From positions 62,001 through 126,000 of the forward strand of contig CAIRYG010000002.1 of assembly GCA_903882745.1 (NCBI GenBank): 64,000 bases of DNA, written 5' to 3'. The position numbers and the translations under genes are program-made. Of the stretch, positions 51,844 to 58,805 are shown in pieces. The notes under the pieces were generated by a model that searched no databases, had not been told where the DNA came from, and worked only from the letters and a program-made list of their open reading frames with translations. The DNA comes from an uncultured Gemmatimonadota bacterium. GTDB taxonomy: Bacteria > Gemmatimonadota > Gemmatimonadetes > Gemmatimonadales > Gemmatimonadaceae. The number at the start of each line of letters is the position of its first letter. The first letter of the stretch is position 1.

Positions 51844-52494
51844 TTAAGGCCTCGGCGTCGATCGAGGATTCAGCGTCGACACGGCAGAAGGCGGGGGAAG
51901 GAGGGACATGATGCCGCGCCCTCGCAGGTCGAGCGCCATGGCCGGAGCAAGTCCGGCCTCAACGTCTTCCTGAACGGCGCTGCTAAGTGCCGTAAGTTGC
52001 GTCCCTGTCGCCTTCCGCGCCATAAGCTCGAGCACCATTTTCGATGCCTGACCGGGCTCCACATTGCGGGCCACGAGCTGCGTCAACACCCCAATCTCCA
52101 GCGCAATCGACCGGCCGGGCGCCTGCTTTCGCAGCGCGCGGAGCGCGGATTCGGGGACGTTCTGCTGCAGTGCATCCGCGCCGGCGCTCAGCTCGTCGTC
52201 GGTCGGATTCGGCGCCAGCGCCTTCGCGGCGCGGTGCCAGTTCTCTTCCAACCGCGTCATCGCCGCCTTGATCGACTTGGAGCTGGCACGCTTGGCCACC
52301 CCTTCGAGTGCCTTGGCCATCATCGGCTCAACGGGCACCCCACGCGACAGCGCACCGCCGAGTTGCTGACGCACCACTTCACGGGTGGCGTCGTCGCGAA
52401 TCAGGGTCAGCCGCGAGTCCTGCTGCGCCGATGCCGTGGTGGCGACCGCAACAGCGAGGGCGGCGACCGCGGCACATCTGCGAATGAAAATCAT
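51844..52494 (-). CDS. Exported helical protein of unknown function
   Basis: A 216-residue protein with a signal peptide (CAAVAALAVAVATTASAQ, cleavage ASA-QQ) and a mature part that is mostly amphipathic helix (MAKALEGVAKRASSKSIKAA, AMTRLEENWHRAAKAL, MVLELMARKATGTQL) ending in a Pro-rich tail. I recognise no family or catalytic motif. Its ATG overlaps the stop of the anti-sigma-like gene (ATGA), and the glycogen-binding barrel gene follows, so it is likely a periplasmic component of the same system. Confidence 0.75.
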   Translation of the reverse strand: MIFIRRCAAVAALAVAVATTASAQQDSRLTLIRDDATREVVRQQLGGALSRGVPVEPMMAKALEGVAKRASSKSIKAAMTRLEENWHRAAKALAPNPTDDELSAGADALQQNVPESALRALRKQAPGRSIALEIGVLTQLVARNVEPGQASKMVLELMARKATGTQLTALSSAVQEDVEAGLAPAMALDLRGRGIMSLLPPPSAVSTLNPRSTPRP

Positions 52495-53114
52495 GGAGGC
52501 GTCACCATCAGCACGGAGGCATCGCCCCCGAAATCAAGGTCTTTTGCACGTGGAGCGCGGGGGTCGGCAACGAGCGTGGTCCCGTCCACCAAGAACGCGT
52601 AGACATGGCGACCGGGCTTTGCGAGCACCGTCGCCGTCCATGGGCCGTCCGTGCCGTAGCGCACCATCGGGGTCTTGGTGTCGTCCCATCCGTTGAAATC
52701 GCCAACGACGACGACACTTTTCGCGTTCCGTGCGTCGAACACGAGGGGCACCGGCACCGCCCGAACTTCATGCGAGTTACTGGCCGGCAGTACGCCGCCG
52801 GTCACAATCGGGAACTCGCCGGTCGGCTGTCCTTCGAGGGTCGACCGGGCACTCTGGTCAGACCCAGCATTGCCGAAGGCGCCGCGCGAGAAGAAGCCGA
52901 GCACCAAGGCTGCCGCGGCCAAAGCGCCCGCCGAGGCCACCGAGAACGCGGGCTGCCGCATCCATTCCATTACCAGCGTGAGTCGGCTGGGCCGCTGCGC
53001 CTTATGCGCGCGGACCGCCGCCATCACGCGCGACACGGCCTGCGCGTCGCGTGGCGGTACCACCGCCAGCGCCTGCGCTACCCGTTCGATTGTTTCGTCG
53101 CGTTCAAGATCCAT
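52491..53114 (-). CDS. Anti-sigma-like membrane protein with glycogen-binding (CBM48/AMPK-type) domain
   Basis: A 207-residue protein: cytoplasmic N-terminal helices (1-50, DETIERVAQALAVVPPRD), one membrane helix (about 56-75, ASAGALAAAALVLGFF), a linker, and a C-terminal early-set carbohydrate-binding domain (about 122-207) with VVVVGDFNGWDD and GRHVYAFLVDG. The layout is that of an anti-sigma factor whose outer sensor is a glucan-binding domain, and the gene overlaps the ECF sigma gene end by 11 bases. There is no zinc-finger HxxxCxxC anti-sigma motif, so the function is inferred from position and topology. ATG 53114 was chosen; TTG 53126 is possible. Confidence 0.75.
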   Translation of the reverse strand: MDLERDETIERVAQALAVVPPRDAQAVSRVMAAVRAHKAQRPSRLTLVMEWMRQPAFSVASAGALAAAALVLGFFSRGAFGNAGSDQSARSTLEGQPTGEFPIVTGGVLPASNSHEVRAVPVPLVFDARNAKSVVVVGDFNGWDDTKTPMVRYGTDGPWTATVLAKPGRHVYAFLVDGTTLVADPRAPRAKDLDFGGDASVLMVTPP

Positions 53115-53670
53115 TGCGTTTCTCAACCTCAGTCAACCGTATGCGGAGCGTGTCGCACGCCCGCTTCACTCGCATCCGCAATGCCGACAATCCCGCGCCG
53201 GTAATCACGGCAATATCCTCATAACTCAGATCTTCCACATGCCGGAGCAAAAAGGCTTCGCGTTGCTCTGGCGGAAGGGTCTCCAGCACCAACCGTACTT
53301 CCTCGGCCCAGTCGGCGCCGAATTCCTCTTCGATCTCTATGGGAGAGGCCGCCGACGCGATGGCCAGTTGGACCTCCCCATACTCAATCAGTTCCCGATG
53401 CCGCTTGGCACGCCCCAACAGCGTCCGGCAGCGATTCGCCAAGATGCGGAAGAGCCACGGATCAAACCGAGCGTCTTCACGGAACCGGTGGAAGCTGTCG
53501 TGCACCCGCACGAAGGCATCCTGAACCGCTTCCTCGGCATCCTGTTCGTTCCCCATCATGTTGCGGGCGAACCGGAGGCACCGCGGATAGTAGAACTCCA
53601 CGATCTCCAGAAACGCCTGTTCGTCGCCTCGCTGGGCACGAAGGGGGACACTTGGATCGATTTCCGTCAC
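53104..53670 (-). CDS. ECF-type RNA polymerase sigma factor
   Basis: About 188 residues with the two ECF domains. Region 2 is FLEIVEFYYPRCLRFARNMMGNEQDAEEAVQDAFVRVHDS, including the -10-contacting DAEEAVQDAFVR, then RFDPWLFRILANRC. Region 4 is LETLPPEQREAFLLRHVEDLSYEDIAVITGAGLSALRMRVKRA, a helix-turn-helix for the -35. The start is taken as GTG 53670, giving a normal ECF length; an upstream frame continues to 53784 without family similarity. It heads an eight-gene minus-strand run in which the next gene looks like its anti-sigma factor. Confidence 0.9.
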   Translation of the reverse strand: MTEIDPSVPLRAQRGDEQAFLEIVEFYYPRCLRFARNMMGNEQDAEEAVQDAFVRVHDSFHRFREDARFDPWLFRILANRCRTLLGRAKRHRELIEYGEVQLAIASAASPIEIEEEFGADWAEEVRLVLETLPPEQREAFLLRHVEDLSYEDIAVITGAGLSALRMRVKRACDTLRIRLTEVEKRNGS

Positions 53671-53734
53671 AAACTCGCGTTGGTCGGGGATGGGGGTCCC
53701 GCAGATTATCCCTGCGCCTAACAAACCGCCACCG

Positions 53735-53763
53735 CTACACCGCGTCGAGTTCGCTCTGGTTCC
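53735..53763 (-). promoter_or_regulatory. Possible ECF-type promoter before the sigma gene
   Basis: On the minus strand GGAACC (53763-53758) resembles the GGAAC core of ECF -35 elements, with GTGTAG (53740-53735) 17 bases on. It would place the start some 55 bases before GTG 53670 and suggest autoregulation. The -10 match is weak, so confidence is low. Confidence 0.25.
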
Positions 53764-53790
53764 TACACTTCTAATACTCGGCAAGACGCG

Positions 53791-53803
53791 ATGGTGTCAC
53801 CAT
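53791..53803. promoter_or_regulatory. Palindrome between the divergent sigma and aldehyde dehydrogenase genes
   Basis: ATGGTG-T-CACCAT is a perfect 13-base palindrome about 70 bases before the dehydrogenase ATG. It overlaps a wider inverted repeat GTGTC (53794-53798)/GACAC (53813-53817). It could be an operator; nothing identifies the regulator. Confidence 0.3.
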
Positions 53804-53871
53804 ATTGTATAAGACACGCGCGCGCGGGAGTTCCCCCTACCCCCAGCTGACCCAGCCCAGCCACCGCCCCA

Positions 53872-55515
53872 ATGACCCTGCCGATTTCCGCTCCTCCCGA
53901 CCCGACCGGCACCCCCTCGACCGGCACCCCCTCGACCGGCGCCCCCTCAACCGGCGCCCCGGCCCGGGCGGTCGAATCGCGTAACCCGGCCACTGGTGAG
54001 GTCTGGCGCCGGTTCGAGCCGGCCACCGCCAGCGAGGTCGCCGCGGCCGTTGCCAAGGCGCGGTCAGCCCAGCCCGCCTGGGCCGAGCGCCCATTGACGG
54101 AGCGGATTCGGGTCCTGCGGCGCTTTCACACCGCGCTGTACGCCCGACGCGCGGAGGTCGCCCTCGCGCTGACCCGCGAGAACGGCAAGCCTATTGCCGA
54201 AGCGATTGGGTCGGAGATCGCGATCTCGCTGGATTTCGCCAACTATTACGCCGCCGAGGCACCGGCGTTCCTGAAGGCCCCGTGGAAGACGGCGGGGCAG
54301 CTGTCCATGAAGCGGAAGCGGATTCGGATTGAGCACGAAGCCCATGGGGTGATTGGGGTGGTCTCGCCCTGGAACTATCCCTTTATGCTGTCGGCTGGAC
54401 TGATCATCCCCGCCCTGGTCACCGGGAACACGGTCCTGCTCAAGCCTTCGGAGTTCACCCCCACCTCAGGCGCGCTGCTGGCGGAGCTATTTGGTGAAGC
54501 GGGGGTCCCGAGCGATGTGTTTGCGGTCCTGCAGGGCGACGGTGCCGTGGGCGCCGCGCTGGTGAACGCCGGCGTCGACAAGGTGTTCTTCACCGGCAGC
54601 GTCGCCACTGGGCGAAAGGTCGCGATCGCATGTGCCCAGCAGTTGATCCCCTGTTCCCTTGAACTCGGGGGGAGCGATCCGGCGATTGTGCTCGCCGATG
54701 CCGACGTGGGCTACGCCGCGAGTGGCATCGCATGGGCGCGGTTCAGCAATGCGGGGCAAACCTGCGTGGCTCCCAAGCGGGTGTACGTCGAGGCGCCAGC
54801 CTACGATGCCTTTGTGACCGCACTTTCGGCCACCGTTCGTGCGCTACGCGTGGGCGATGGTGAGTCGAGCGACACCGAGGTGACCGGAGTGATCCGCCCC
54901 TCGTCACAGGCCACGCTCGAGGCGCAGCGCGCCGACGCGGTGGCGCGCGGCGCGACGATTGCCGCCGAGGCTGCCTGCCCCGCGGGAACCGGCGGGAGTT
55001 TCGTGAGCCCAACGGTGCTGACCAACGTGCCGAGCGATGCGCGAGTGCTGCTCGAGGAAACGTTCGGCCCGCTGCTGCCGGTGGTGAAGGTCACGAACGT
55101 GGACGAAGCCATTGCCCTCTCGAACGCCAGCGAATTTGGGCTGTCGGCGAGCATTTGGACCCGCGACTCTGCACGCGGCGCTGCCTTGGCTCGGCGCATT
55201 CAGGCGGGGACCGTTGCGGTGAACGATGCGATTATCGTGGCGGGCATGACCGATGTGCCACACGGCGGCGTGAAGCAAAGCGGACATGGGCGTGCCCACG
55301 GTCGTGCGGGGCTCGAGGAATGTGTGCGGAGCAAGACGACCGTCGTCGATCAATTCACCGCGTGGCGTCAGCCCTGGTGGTTCGGCTATGGTGGCGGCAC
55401 CAATGCCGGCATCGATGCCTTCGTGCGCTTTTCGCACGGCAGCGGCGTGATGGAACGGATCCGCGCGATTCCCGGGCTTCTGCGATTCCTGTTCGCGCCA
55501 CAGCGACCGCTCTAG
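53872..55515 (+). CDS. Aldehyde dehydrogenase family protein (succinate-semialdehyde dehydrogenase-like)
   Basis: A 547-residue NAD(P)-dependent aldehyde dehydrogenase. Seen: VVSPWNYPF, KPSEFTPTSG (cofactor Lys), the FTGSVATGRKV Rossmann turn, catalytic Glu in LELGGSDP and nucleophile Cys in FSNAGQTCVAPKR, then ETFGPLLPV. It oxidises an aldehyde to the acid; the substrate is unclear. It is longer than usual: a Thr/Pro/Gly/Ser-rich N-terminal tail (about 30 residues) is encoded by a 15-base tandem repeat, and a C-terminal extension of about 60 residues (after SKTTVVDQF) ends near a hydrophobic patch. No better start exists downstream of ATG 53872 before the conserved domain. Confidence 0.9.
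   Translation: MTLPISAPPDPTGTPSTGTPSTGAPSTGAPARAVESRNPATGEVWRRFEPATASEVAAAVAKARSAQPAWAERPLTERIRVLRRFHTALYARRAEVALALTRENGKPIAEAIGSEIAISLDFANYYAAEAPAFLKAPWKTAGQLSMKRKRIRIEHEAHGVIGVVSPWNYPFMLSAGLIIPALVTGNTVLLKPSEFTPTSGALLAELFGEAGVPSDVFAVLQGDGAVGAALVNAGVDKVFFTGSVATGRKVAIACAQQLIPCSLELGGSDPAIVLADADVGYAASGIAWARFSNAGQTCVAPKRVYVEAPAYDAFVTALSATVRALRVGDGESSDTEVTGVIRPSSQATLEAQRADAVARGATIAAEAACPAGTGGSFVSPTVLTNVPSDARVLLEETFGPLLPVVKVTNVDEAIALSNASEFGLSASIWTRDSARGAALARRIQAGTVAVNDAIIVAGMTDVPHGGVKQSGHGRAHGRAGLEECVRSKTTVVDQFTAWRQPWWFGYGGGTNAGIDAFVRFSHGSGVMERIRAIPGLLRFLFAPQRPL
53903..53962 (+). repeat. 15-bp tandem repeat at the start of the aldehyde dehydrogenase gene
   Basis: Four 15-base units (53903-53917, 53918-53932, 53933-53947, 53948-53962). 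The first two are identical (CGACCGGCACCCCCT), the third differs by one base and the fourth by a few. They encode a TGTPS/TGAPS pentapeptide repeated in frame, so copy-number change would alter only tail length. Confidence 0.9.
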
Positions 55516-55528
55516 GAGATTGGCATTC

Positions 55529-56119
55529 ATGCAGCCGTTGCTTGGCGTTTTCGATTTCTCACTCGCGCTCATTCGCCGCGGATTCTTTGCGGTCGCGCTG
55601 GCCCTTGCCGTCGTGTGCGGCATCGACTGGCTTGTGCGGACGCGTCGGATTGGTCCATTTAGCGCAATCGCACGGTTCATGCGGCACAATGTGGACCCAC
55701 TGTTCCGGCCGGTGGAACAGCGGATTGTGCGGATGGGAGGGCTCCCTAGCAGCGCACCCTGGTGGGGGCTGGTCTTTGTGGTGCTCGCTGGCGTTGTCGT
55801 GATTTCGTTGCTCGAGTTTATGCGGGATCAGCTGGCCTATGTTGTGGCTGCCGCGGCTGAAGGGCCGCGCGGCGCGTACCATGTGGTGGTCGCGTGGAGC
55901 TTTCTGGTGCTCCGCGCCGCAATCGTGGTGCGTGTGCTGAGTTCATGGATTCGCATCCGGCCCAGCAGCTGGCTCCTCCGGTGGAGCTATCGCCTGACGG
56001 AGCCGTTCCTGGCTCCGCTGCGTTCCATTGTGCCGTCGCTTGGGATGATGGACCTCACGCCGATGATCGCGTGGTTCGCGATGGGGCTGATTGAAGGGCT
56101 GTTGCATCGCGCCTTGTGA
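55529..56119 (+). CDS. YggT-family membrane protein
   Basis: About 196 residues with four to five membrane segments in two YggT-like repeats. The second holds the family signature SWIRIRPSSWLLRWSYRLTEP followed by FLAPLRSIVPSLGMMDLTPM, close to the conserved (Y/L)xxTEPxLxPxRRxxP of YggT. These proteins are linked to osmotic stress and to cell division or K+ uptake in various bacteria, without a settled mechanism. ATG 55529 follows TAGGAGA at nine bases. It stands 13 bases after the dehydrogenase and just before a YggU-family gene, the usual YggT-YggU pairing. Confidence 0.82.
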   Translation: MQPLLGVFDFSLALIRRGFFAVALALAVVCGIDWLVRTRRIGPFSAIARFMRHNVDPLFRPVEQRIVRMGGLPSSAPWWGLVFVVLAGVVVISLLEFMRDQLAYVVAAAAEGPRGAYHVVVAWSFLVLRAAIVVRVLSSWIRIRPSSWLLRWSYRLTEPFLAPLRSIVPSLGMMDLTPMIAWFAMGLIEGLLHRAL

Positions 56120-56165
56120 ACGGGCGTCAGGTTGCCTCTCGCGGTGCGCGAATGAGTGAGTGGCG

Positions 56166-56474
56166 ATGCCCGTAGTCTTTACCACGCGCCCGGACGGCGC
56201 CGTGCGCTTTGCCGTGCGGGTGCAACCGCGGTCGTCGCGCGCCTGCGTGGACGGTGAGCACGGCGACGCCGTGCGGGTCCGCGTGCACGCCGCTCCTGTA
56301 GATGGCGGAGCAAATGCCGACGTGATGGCGGTGCTTGCCGATGCACTCGACGTTCCGAAGCGTGACGTGCGGATCGTGAGCGGAGACACCGCGCGGCAGA
56401 AGGTGCTCGAGGTGGTCGGACTCACGGCTGATGCCGTGCGCGCACGGCTACTCCCGACGCCCCTCTCCGGCTGA
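56166..56474 (+). CDS. DUF167/YggU-family protein
   Basis: A protein of about 102 residues matching the small YggU (DUF167) fold: RFAVRVQPRSSRACVDGEHG, then VRVHAAPVDGGANADVMAVLAD, a signature of the family, and VRIVSGDTARQKVLEV. Function unknown; usually encoded next to yggT and the PLP-binding yggS. ATG 56166 is assumed; a GTG at 56160 would add two residues. The gene ends 3 bases before a strong bidirectional hairpin. Confidence 0.88.
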   Translation: MPVVFTTRPDGAVRFAVRVQPRSSRACVDGEHGDAVRVRVHAAPVDGGANADVMAVLADALDVPKRDVRIVSGDTARQKVLEVVGLTADAVRARLLPTPLSG

Positions 56475-56476
56475 GT

Positions 56477-56513
56477 CGCGCGACGCCGAGAGCGAACCCC
56501 TCGGCGCCGCGCG
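56477..56513. terminator. Bidirectional terminator after yggU
   Basis: Bases 56477-56490 pair with 56500-56513 (14 positions, one A-C mismatch) around a 9-nt loop. It separates the plus-strand yggU end (56474) from the minus-strand small membrane protein (stop 56535), supporting both as real transcript ends. Confidence 0.75.
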
Positions 56514-56534
56514 TGCTCCCTGGCCGTCGTGCGA

Positions 56535-56744
56535 TCAGTGCAGTCGAGCGTTGCCCGAGCGCCCATCGCCGGAACGAGCACCGTACCAACGCAGGACCGC
56601 CCAGCTCATCACGAGCGCAACGGCGATGGTCACCACCATCTCGCGCAGATCAAACCGATCCTCAATTCGGAAGAGTCCGTGGACCGCTAGAACATTCCAG
56701 ATTGTGGCGAGCGTTGCCCGCGCCCAGCGTGTGAAGGTGTTCAT
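56535..56744 (-). CDS. Small predicted membrane protein
   Basis: A 69-residue protein with an amphipathic N-terminus, one clear membrane helix (about 36-54, MVVTIAVALVMSWAVLRWY) and a polar C-terminal tail. No family recognised. It starts 22 bases after the lipoprotein gene stop and ends next to a bidirectional terminator, consistent with being the last gene of a CPBP-lipoprotein-small protein unit. The ribosome-binding site is weak (AAGAG directly before ATG), so it could be a chance frame. Confidence 0.5.
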   Translation of the reverse strand: MNTFTRWARATLATIWNVLAVHGLFRIEDRFDLREMVVTIAVALVMSWAVLRWYGARSGDGRSGNARLH

Positions 56745-56766
56745 CTCTTGGCCTGTGAGGGTGTAG

Positions 56767-57702
56767 TTAGATCACGAAATACGCGAGGCTGGCGACGACG
56801 CCGGTGAGCAAGCAGCCCGCCGCCATGGGGCGCCAATCGGGAAGGATCTTGCTGATGAAGGGCAACACCGCGGCGCATCCTTTCACATCCGTTTGAACAA
56901 ACCGACCGAATGTTTTTGGCGCGGTCGAGCGAAAGAGTGCCATCGCGTAGGGCGCCTCGCTCGCGAGTGTGCCTCCCGTCGCGGTCGTCTCGCTCCACAG
57001 TTCGGCGGAACCCTGTGCGAGCGAGGCCGCGCTGTACACCGCCACCTGATCCACACCGCTCATGGATGAAGCCTCCGCAGCCGCATCAGCAATCGCGGTA
57101 AAGACGGTCGCATCATCGGTGGCGGCCCCGAGTCGGTCGACCAGTCGATCGATCACCGCTTGGGCGGCTGCCGAGTACGAGTCGGTGCCCTGCGTGCTGC
57201 CAAACGCCGTGGCGAAGGGCGCGGTGAAGAGGGACAGCGCGGGGATGCGCTCGCCGCGGCACCGCGCGGCGGTACGGATTGCAGGAGCGAGGTTCCGCAT
57301 GGTCGCGTGCCCCTCGCCCTCCTTCATGCGCGCGCGCGGCATACTCGGCGCGAGTTCACGATCTACGAGCGCTATGGTCCACTCGCAGTCCTGCCGGATC
57401 CGACGTTCGAGTGCGGGATCCCCCTGTTTCGCGCGGCGGTATTCTTGGATGCCTGTGCGCAGGATGCGGTTGTGTTCTTCGCCGATCCAGCGGAACTCGT
57501 CTGGGATGCGACGGCGGGGATCGAGTTCCTGACGGCGCACGGAGGCGCGCCCGCCGGGCGCGACGGCGAGCGTCGGGGCATCGGCCCCAGCCGTGTTGCG
57601 GGCGGCGGCCGTTGGAGACGTGGAATCACTGCACGCGGCAACGACCAACACCGTCGCCGAGGCGACCAGGGCAACTCCGGTTGCGATTCTGAAGGTGTTC
57701 AT
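56767..57702 (-). CDS. Predicted lipoprotein of unknown function with C-terminal membrane segment
   Basis: A 311-residue protein: lipoprotein signal MNTFRIATGVALVASATVLV with lipobox VVAAC, a Thr/Ala linker, an Arg/Asp/Glu-rich helical region (DPALERRIRQDCEWTIALVD), an Ala-rich region around residues 160-240, and a hydrophobic C-terminal stretch (PMAAGCLLTGVVASLAYFVI) that could be a second membrane contact. ATG 57702 has GGAG about nine bases upstream; ATG 57717 is an alternative. It follows the CPBP protease gene by 46 bases. No known family was recognised. Confidence 0.65.
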   Translation of the reverse strand: MNTFRIATGVALVASATVLVVAACSDSTSPTAAARNTAGADAPTLAVAPGGRASVRRQELDPRRRIPDEFRWIGEEHNRILRTGIQEYRRAKQGDPALERRIRQDCEWTIALVDRELAPSMPRARMKEGEGHATMRNLAPAIRTAARCRGERIPALSLFTAPFATAFGSTQGTDSYSAAAQAVIDRLVDRLGAATDDATVFTAIADAAAEASSMSGVDQVAVYSAASLAQGSAELWSETTATGGTLASEAPYAMALFRSTAPKTFGRFVQTDVKGCAAVLPFISKILPDWRPMAAGCLLTGVVASLAYFVI

Positions 57703-57748
57703 AGGAGCATACTCCATGAGCAAAGGGTGGGGCGCAGGCGTTGCGCGA

Positions 57749-58462
57749 TCACGGACCGAACCCAGGGGCCAGCACCACGGCATTGAAGGCCGCGTGGGCG
57801 AACATGGGCGCGAGCAGTGACCGGCTCCGCAGCGCGACGAAGCCCAGCAAGAGCCCCGCTGTCCCGCGCTGAAGCGCGGCCGCGAGGGAACGATCTGGCG
57901 TGAGGAGCGGGTCATGGGCAGCCGCAAACGCGACACTGCCTAGAAGGAGCGCGAGCGCCGTCCGATAATCGGCGCGCACTTTACATGCGGGAAGCAGGCG
58001 GACCAACGCCACGAGCAACACACCCCGGTAGGCAAATTCCTCGGTCGCGGCGGGGAGTACGACTCCGGCGAGCGCAGCGGCCAGTGGTGGGGTGCCGAGG
58101 GCGAGGAGGGCGGCTGGAACAAAGAGCGCGATCGCGATGGCCACGCAGAGCACCGCATCGTGGGACCAGCGGACGACCTCGTCGAGATCGAGTCCTCCCC
58201 AGGTCGGATGGCCGCTGACTCCCCCCGCCACGGCCAGCGCGAGCGCGAAGGTGAGCATCGCCCCGCTGATGGCCGACGCGGTGGGGTCGGCGAGCCACGA
58301 CGCGGCGGCCATCCGAACTAGATGGGGCGTCAGCGCGAACCCGGTGACCAAGCAGGCCACCGCCGCGCGCGCGCGTGCGGAACGGGGCACACGAACCGAC
58401 GAGATCACCACGGGAATCGACGTCACAACAGGGCTCCGGGATCGGGACTGGGGGCGATGCAT
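57749..58462 (-). CDS. CPBP-family intramembrane metalloprotease
   Basis: About 237 residues with six to eight membrane helices and the CPBP (CAAX protease and bacteriocin-processing/Abi) motifs in order: EEFAYRG in ATEEFAYRGVLLVAL (EExxxR), FAAAHDP (motif 2 His) and HAAFNAVVL (motif 3 His/Asn). It cleaves within or next to membranes; natural substrates of bacterial members are mostly unknown. The start is uncertain: ATG 58462 is chosen, but it falls in a 12-base palindrome and has no ribosome-binding site. A lipoprotein gene follows on the same strand. Confidence 0.82.
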   Translation of the reverse strand: MHRPQSRSRSPVVTSIPVVISSVRVPRSARARAAVACLVTGFALTPHLVRMAAASWLADPTASAISGAMLTFALALAVAGGVSGHPTWGGLDLDEVVRWSHDAVLCVAIAIALFVPAALLALGTPPLAAALAGVVLPAATEEFAYRGVLLVALVRLLPACKVRADYRTALALLLGSVAFAAAHDPLLTPDRSLAAALQRGTAGLLLGFVALRSRSLLAPMFAHAAFNAVVLAPGFGP

Positions 58463-58478
58463 CGCAGGGGCGATGCAT
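58454..58478. repeat. Palindrome and direct repeat of GCGATGCAT near the CPBP start
   Basis: GCGATGCATCGC (58454-58465) is a perfect 12-base palindrome, and its first nine bases recur at 58470-58478, 16 bases apart. It overlaps the assumed start of the CPBP gene. It could be a regulator site, or show that the true start lies elsewhere. Confidence 0.4.
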
Positions 58479-58619
58479 GGCAGGGCACGCGACCACGGTG
58501 CGAGTATGCCACCGGGACCCCAGGATGTCGTCACCAAAACCACGCCGCGCGTATCAATCGAATGCGGGGCGCCCCGTCCCAATTTTCACCACGGCCCGGG
58601 CCCCTCCCCTGACCCGAAC

Positions 58620-58647
58620 TTGACATATCCGTTCATCCGGATATACT
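58620..58647 (+). promoter_or_regulatory. Promoter for metF-metH
   Basis: A consensus TTGACA (58620-58625), a 16-base spacer and TATACT (58642-58647, one mismatch from TATAAT). The expected start point is near 58654, about 12 bases before the SAM-II-like aptamer. Confidence 0.8.
58625..58644. promoter_or_regulatory. Operator-like inverted repeat inside the metF promoter
   Basis: ATATCCG (58625-58631) and CGGATAT (58638-58644) form a 7-bp inverted repeat with a 6-base centre, touching both the -35 and the -10. ATCCG also appears as a direct repeat at 58627 and 58635. A protein bound here would block the polymerase. The regulator is not identified and none is encoded nearby. Confidence 0.55.
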
Positions 58648-58667
58648 GATAGAAGACATCTGAAGAC

Positions 58668-58719
58668 CGTGGCGATTTCGAGGCAAATTGCGGCCACGTA
58701 AAACATCCGCTAAAGCGCC
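58668..58719 (+). promoter_or_regulatory. SAM-II-like riboswitch upstream of metF
   Basis: A 6-bp stem CGTGGC (58668-58673)/GCCACG (58693-58698) encloses a 19-nt loop starting GATTT and ending near ATTGC. An A-rich joint and GCTAAA (58709-58714) follow. GGC in the loop (58682-58684) can pair with GCC (58717-58719), as required for the H-type pseudoknot. Stem position, loop length, GATTT, TTGC and GCTAAA all agree with my memory of the SAM-II aptamer that controls methionine genes. The start codon is about 85 bases further on, more distant than usual, so the output mechanism is unclear. Confidence 0.75.
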
Positions 58720-58805
58720 GCCCCGGTGCGCCTCGTAGCCTGCCACCGTTGGCGATCTGTGGCCGGCCGTTCGGGGACTCGATCCCATCGCCGTGGCACG
58801 TGCTC

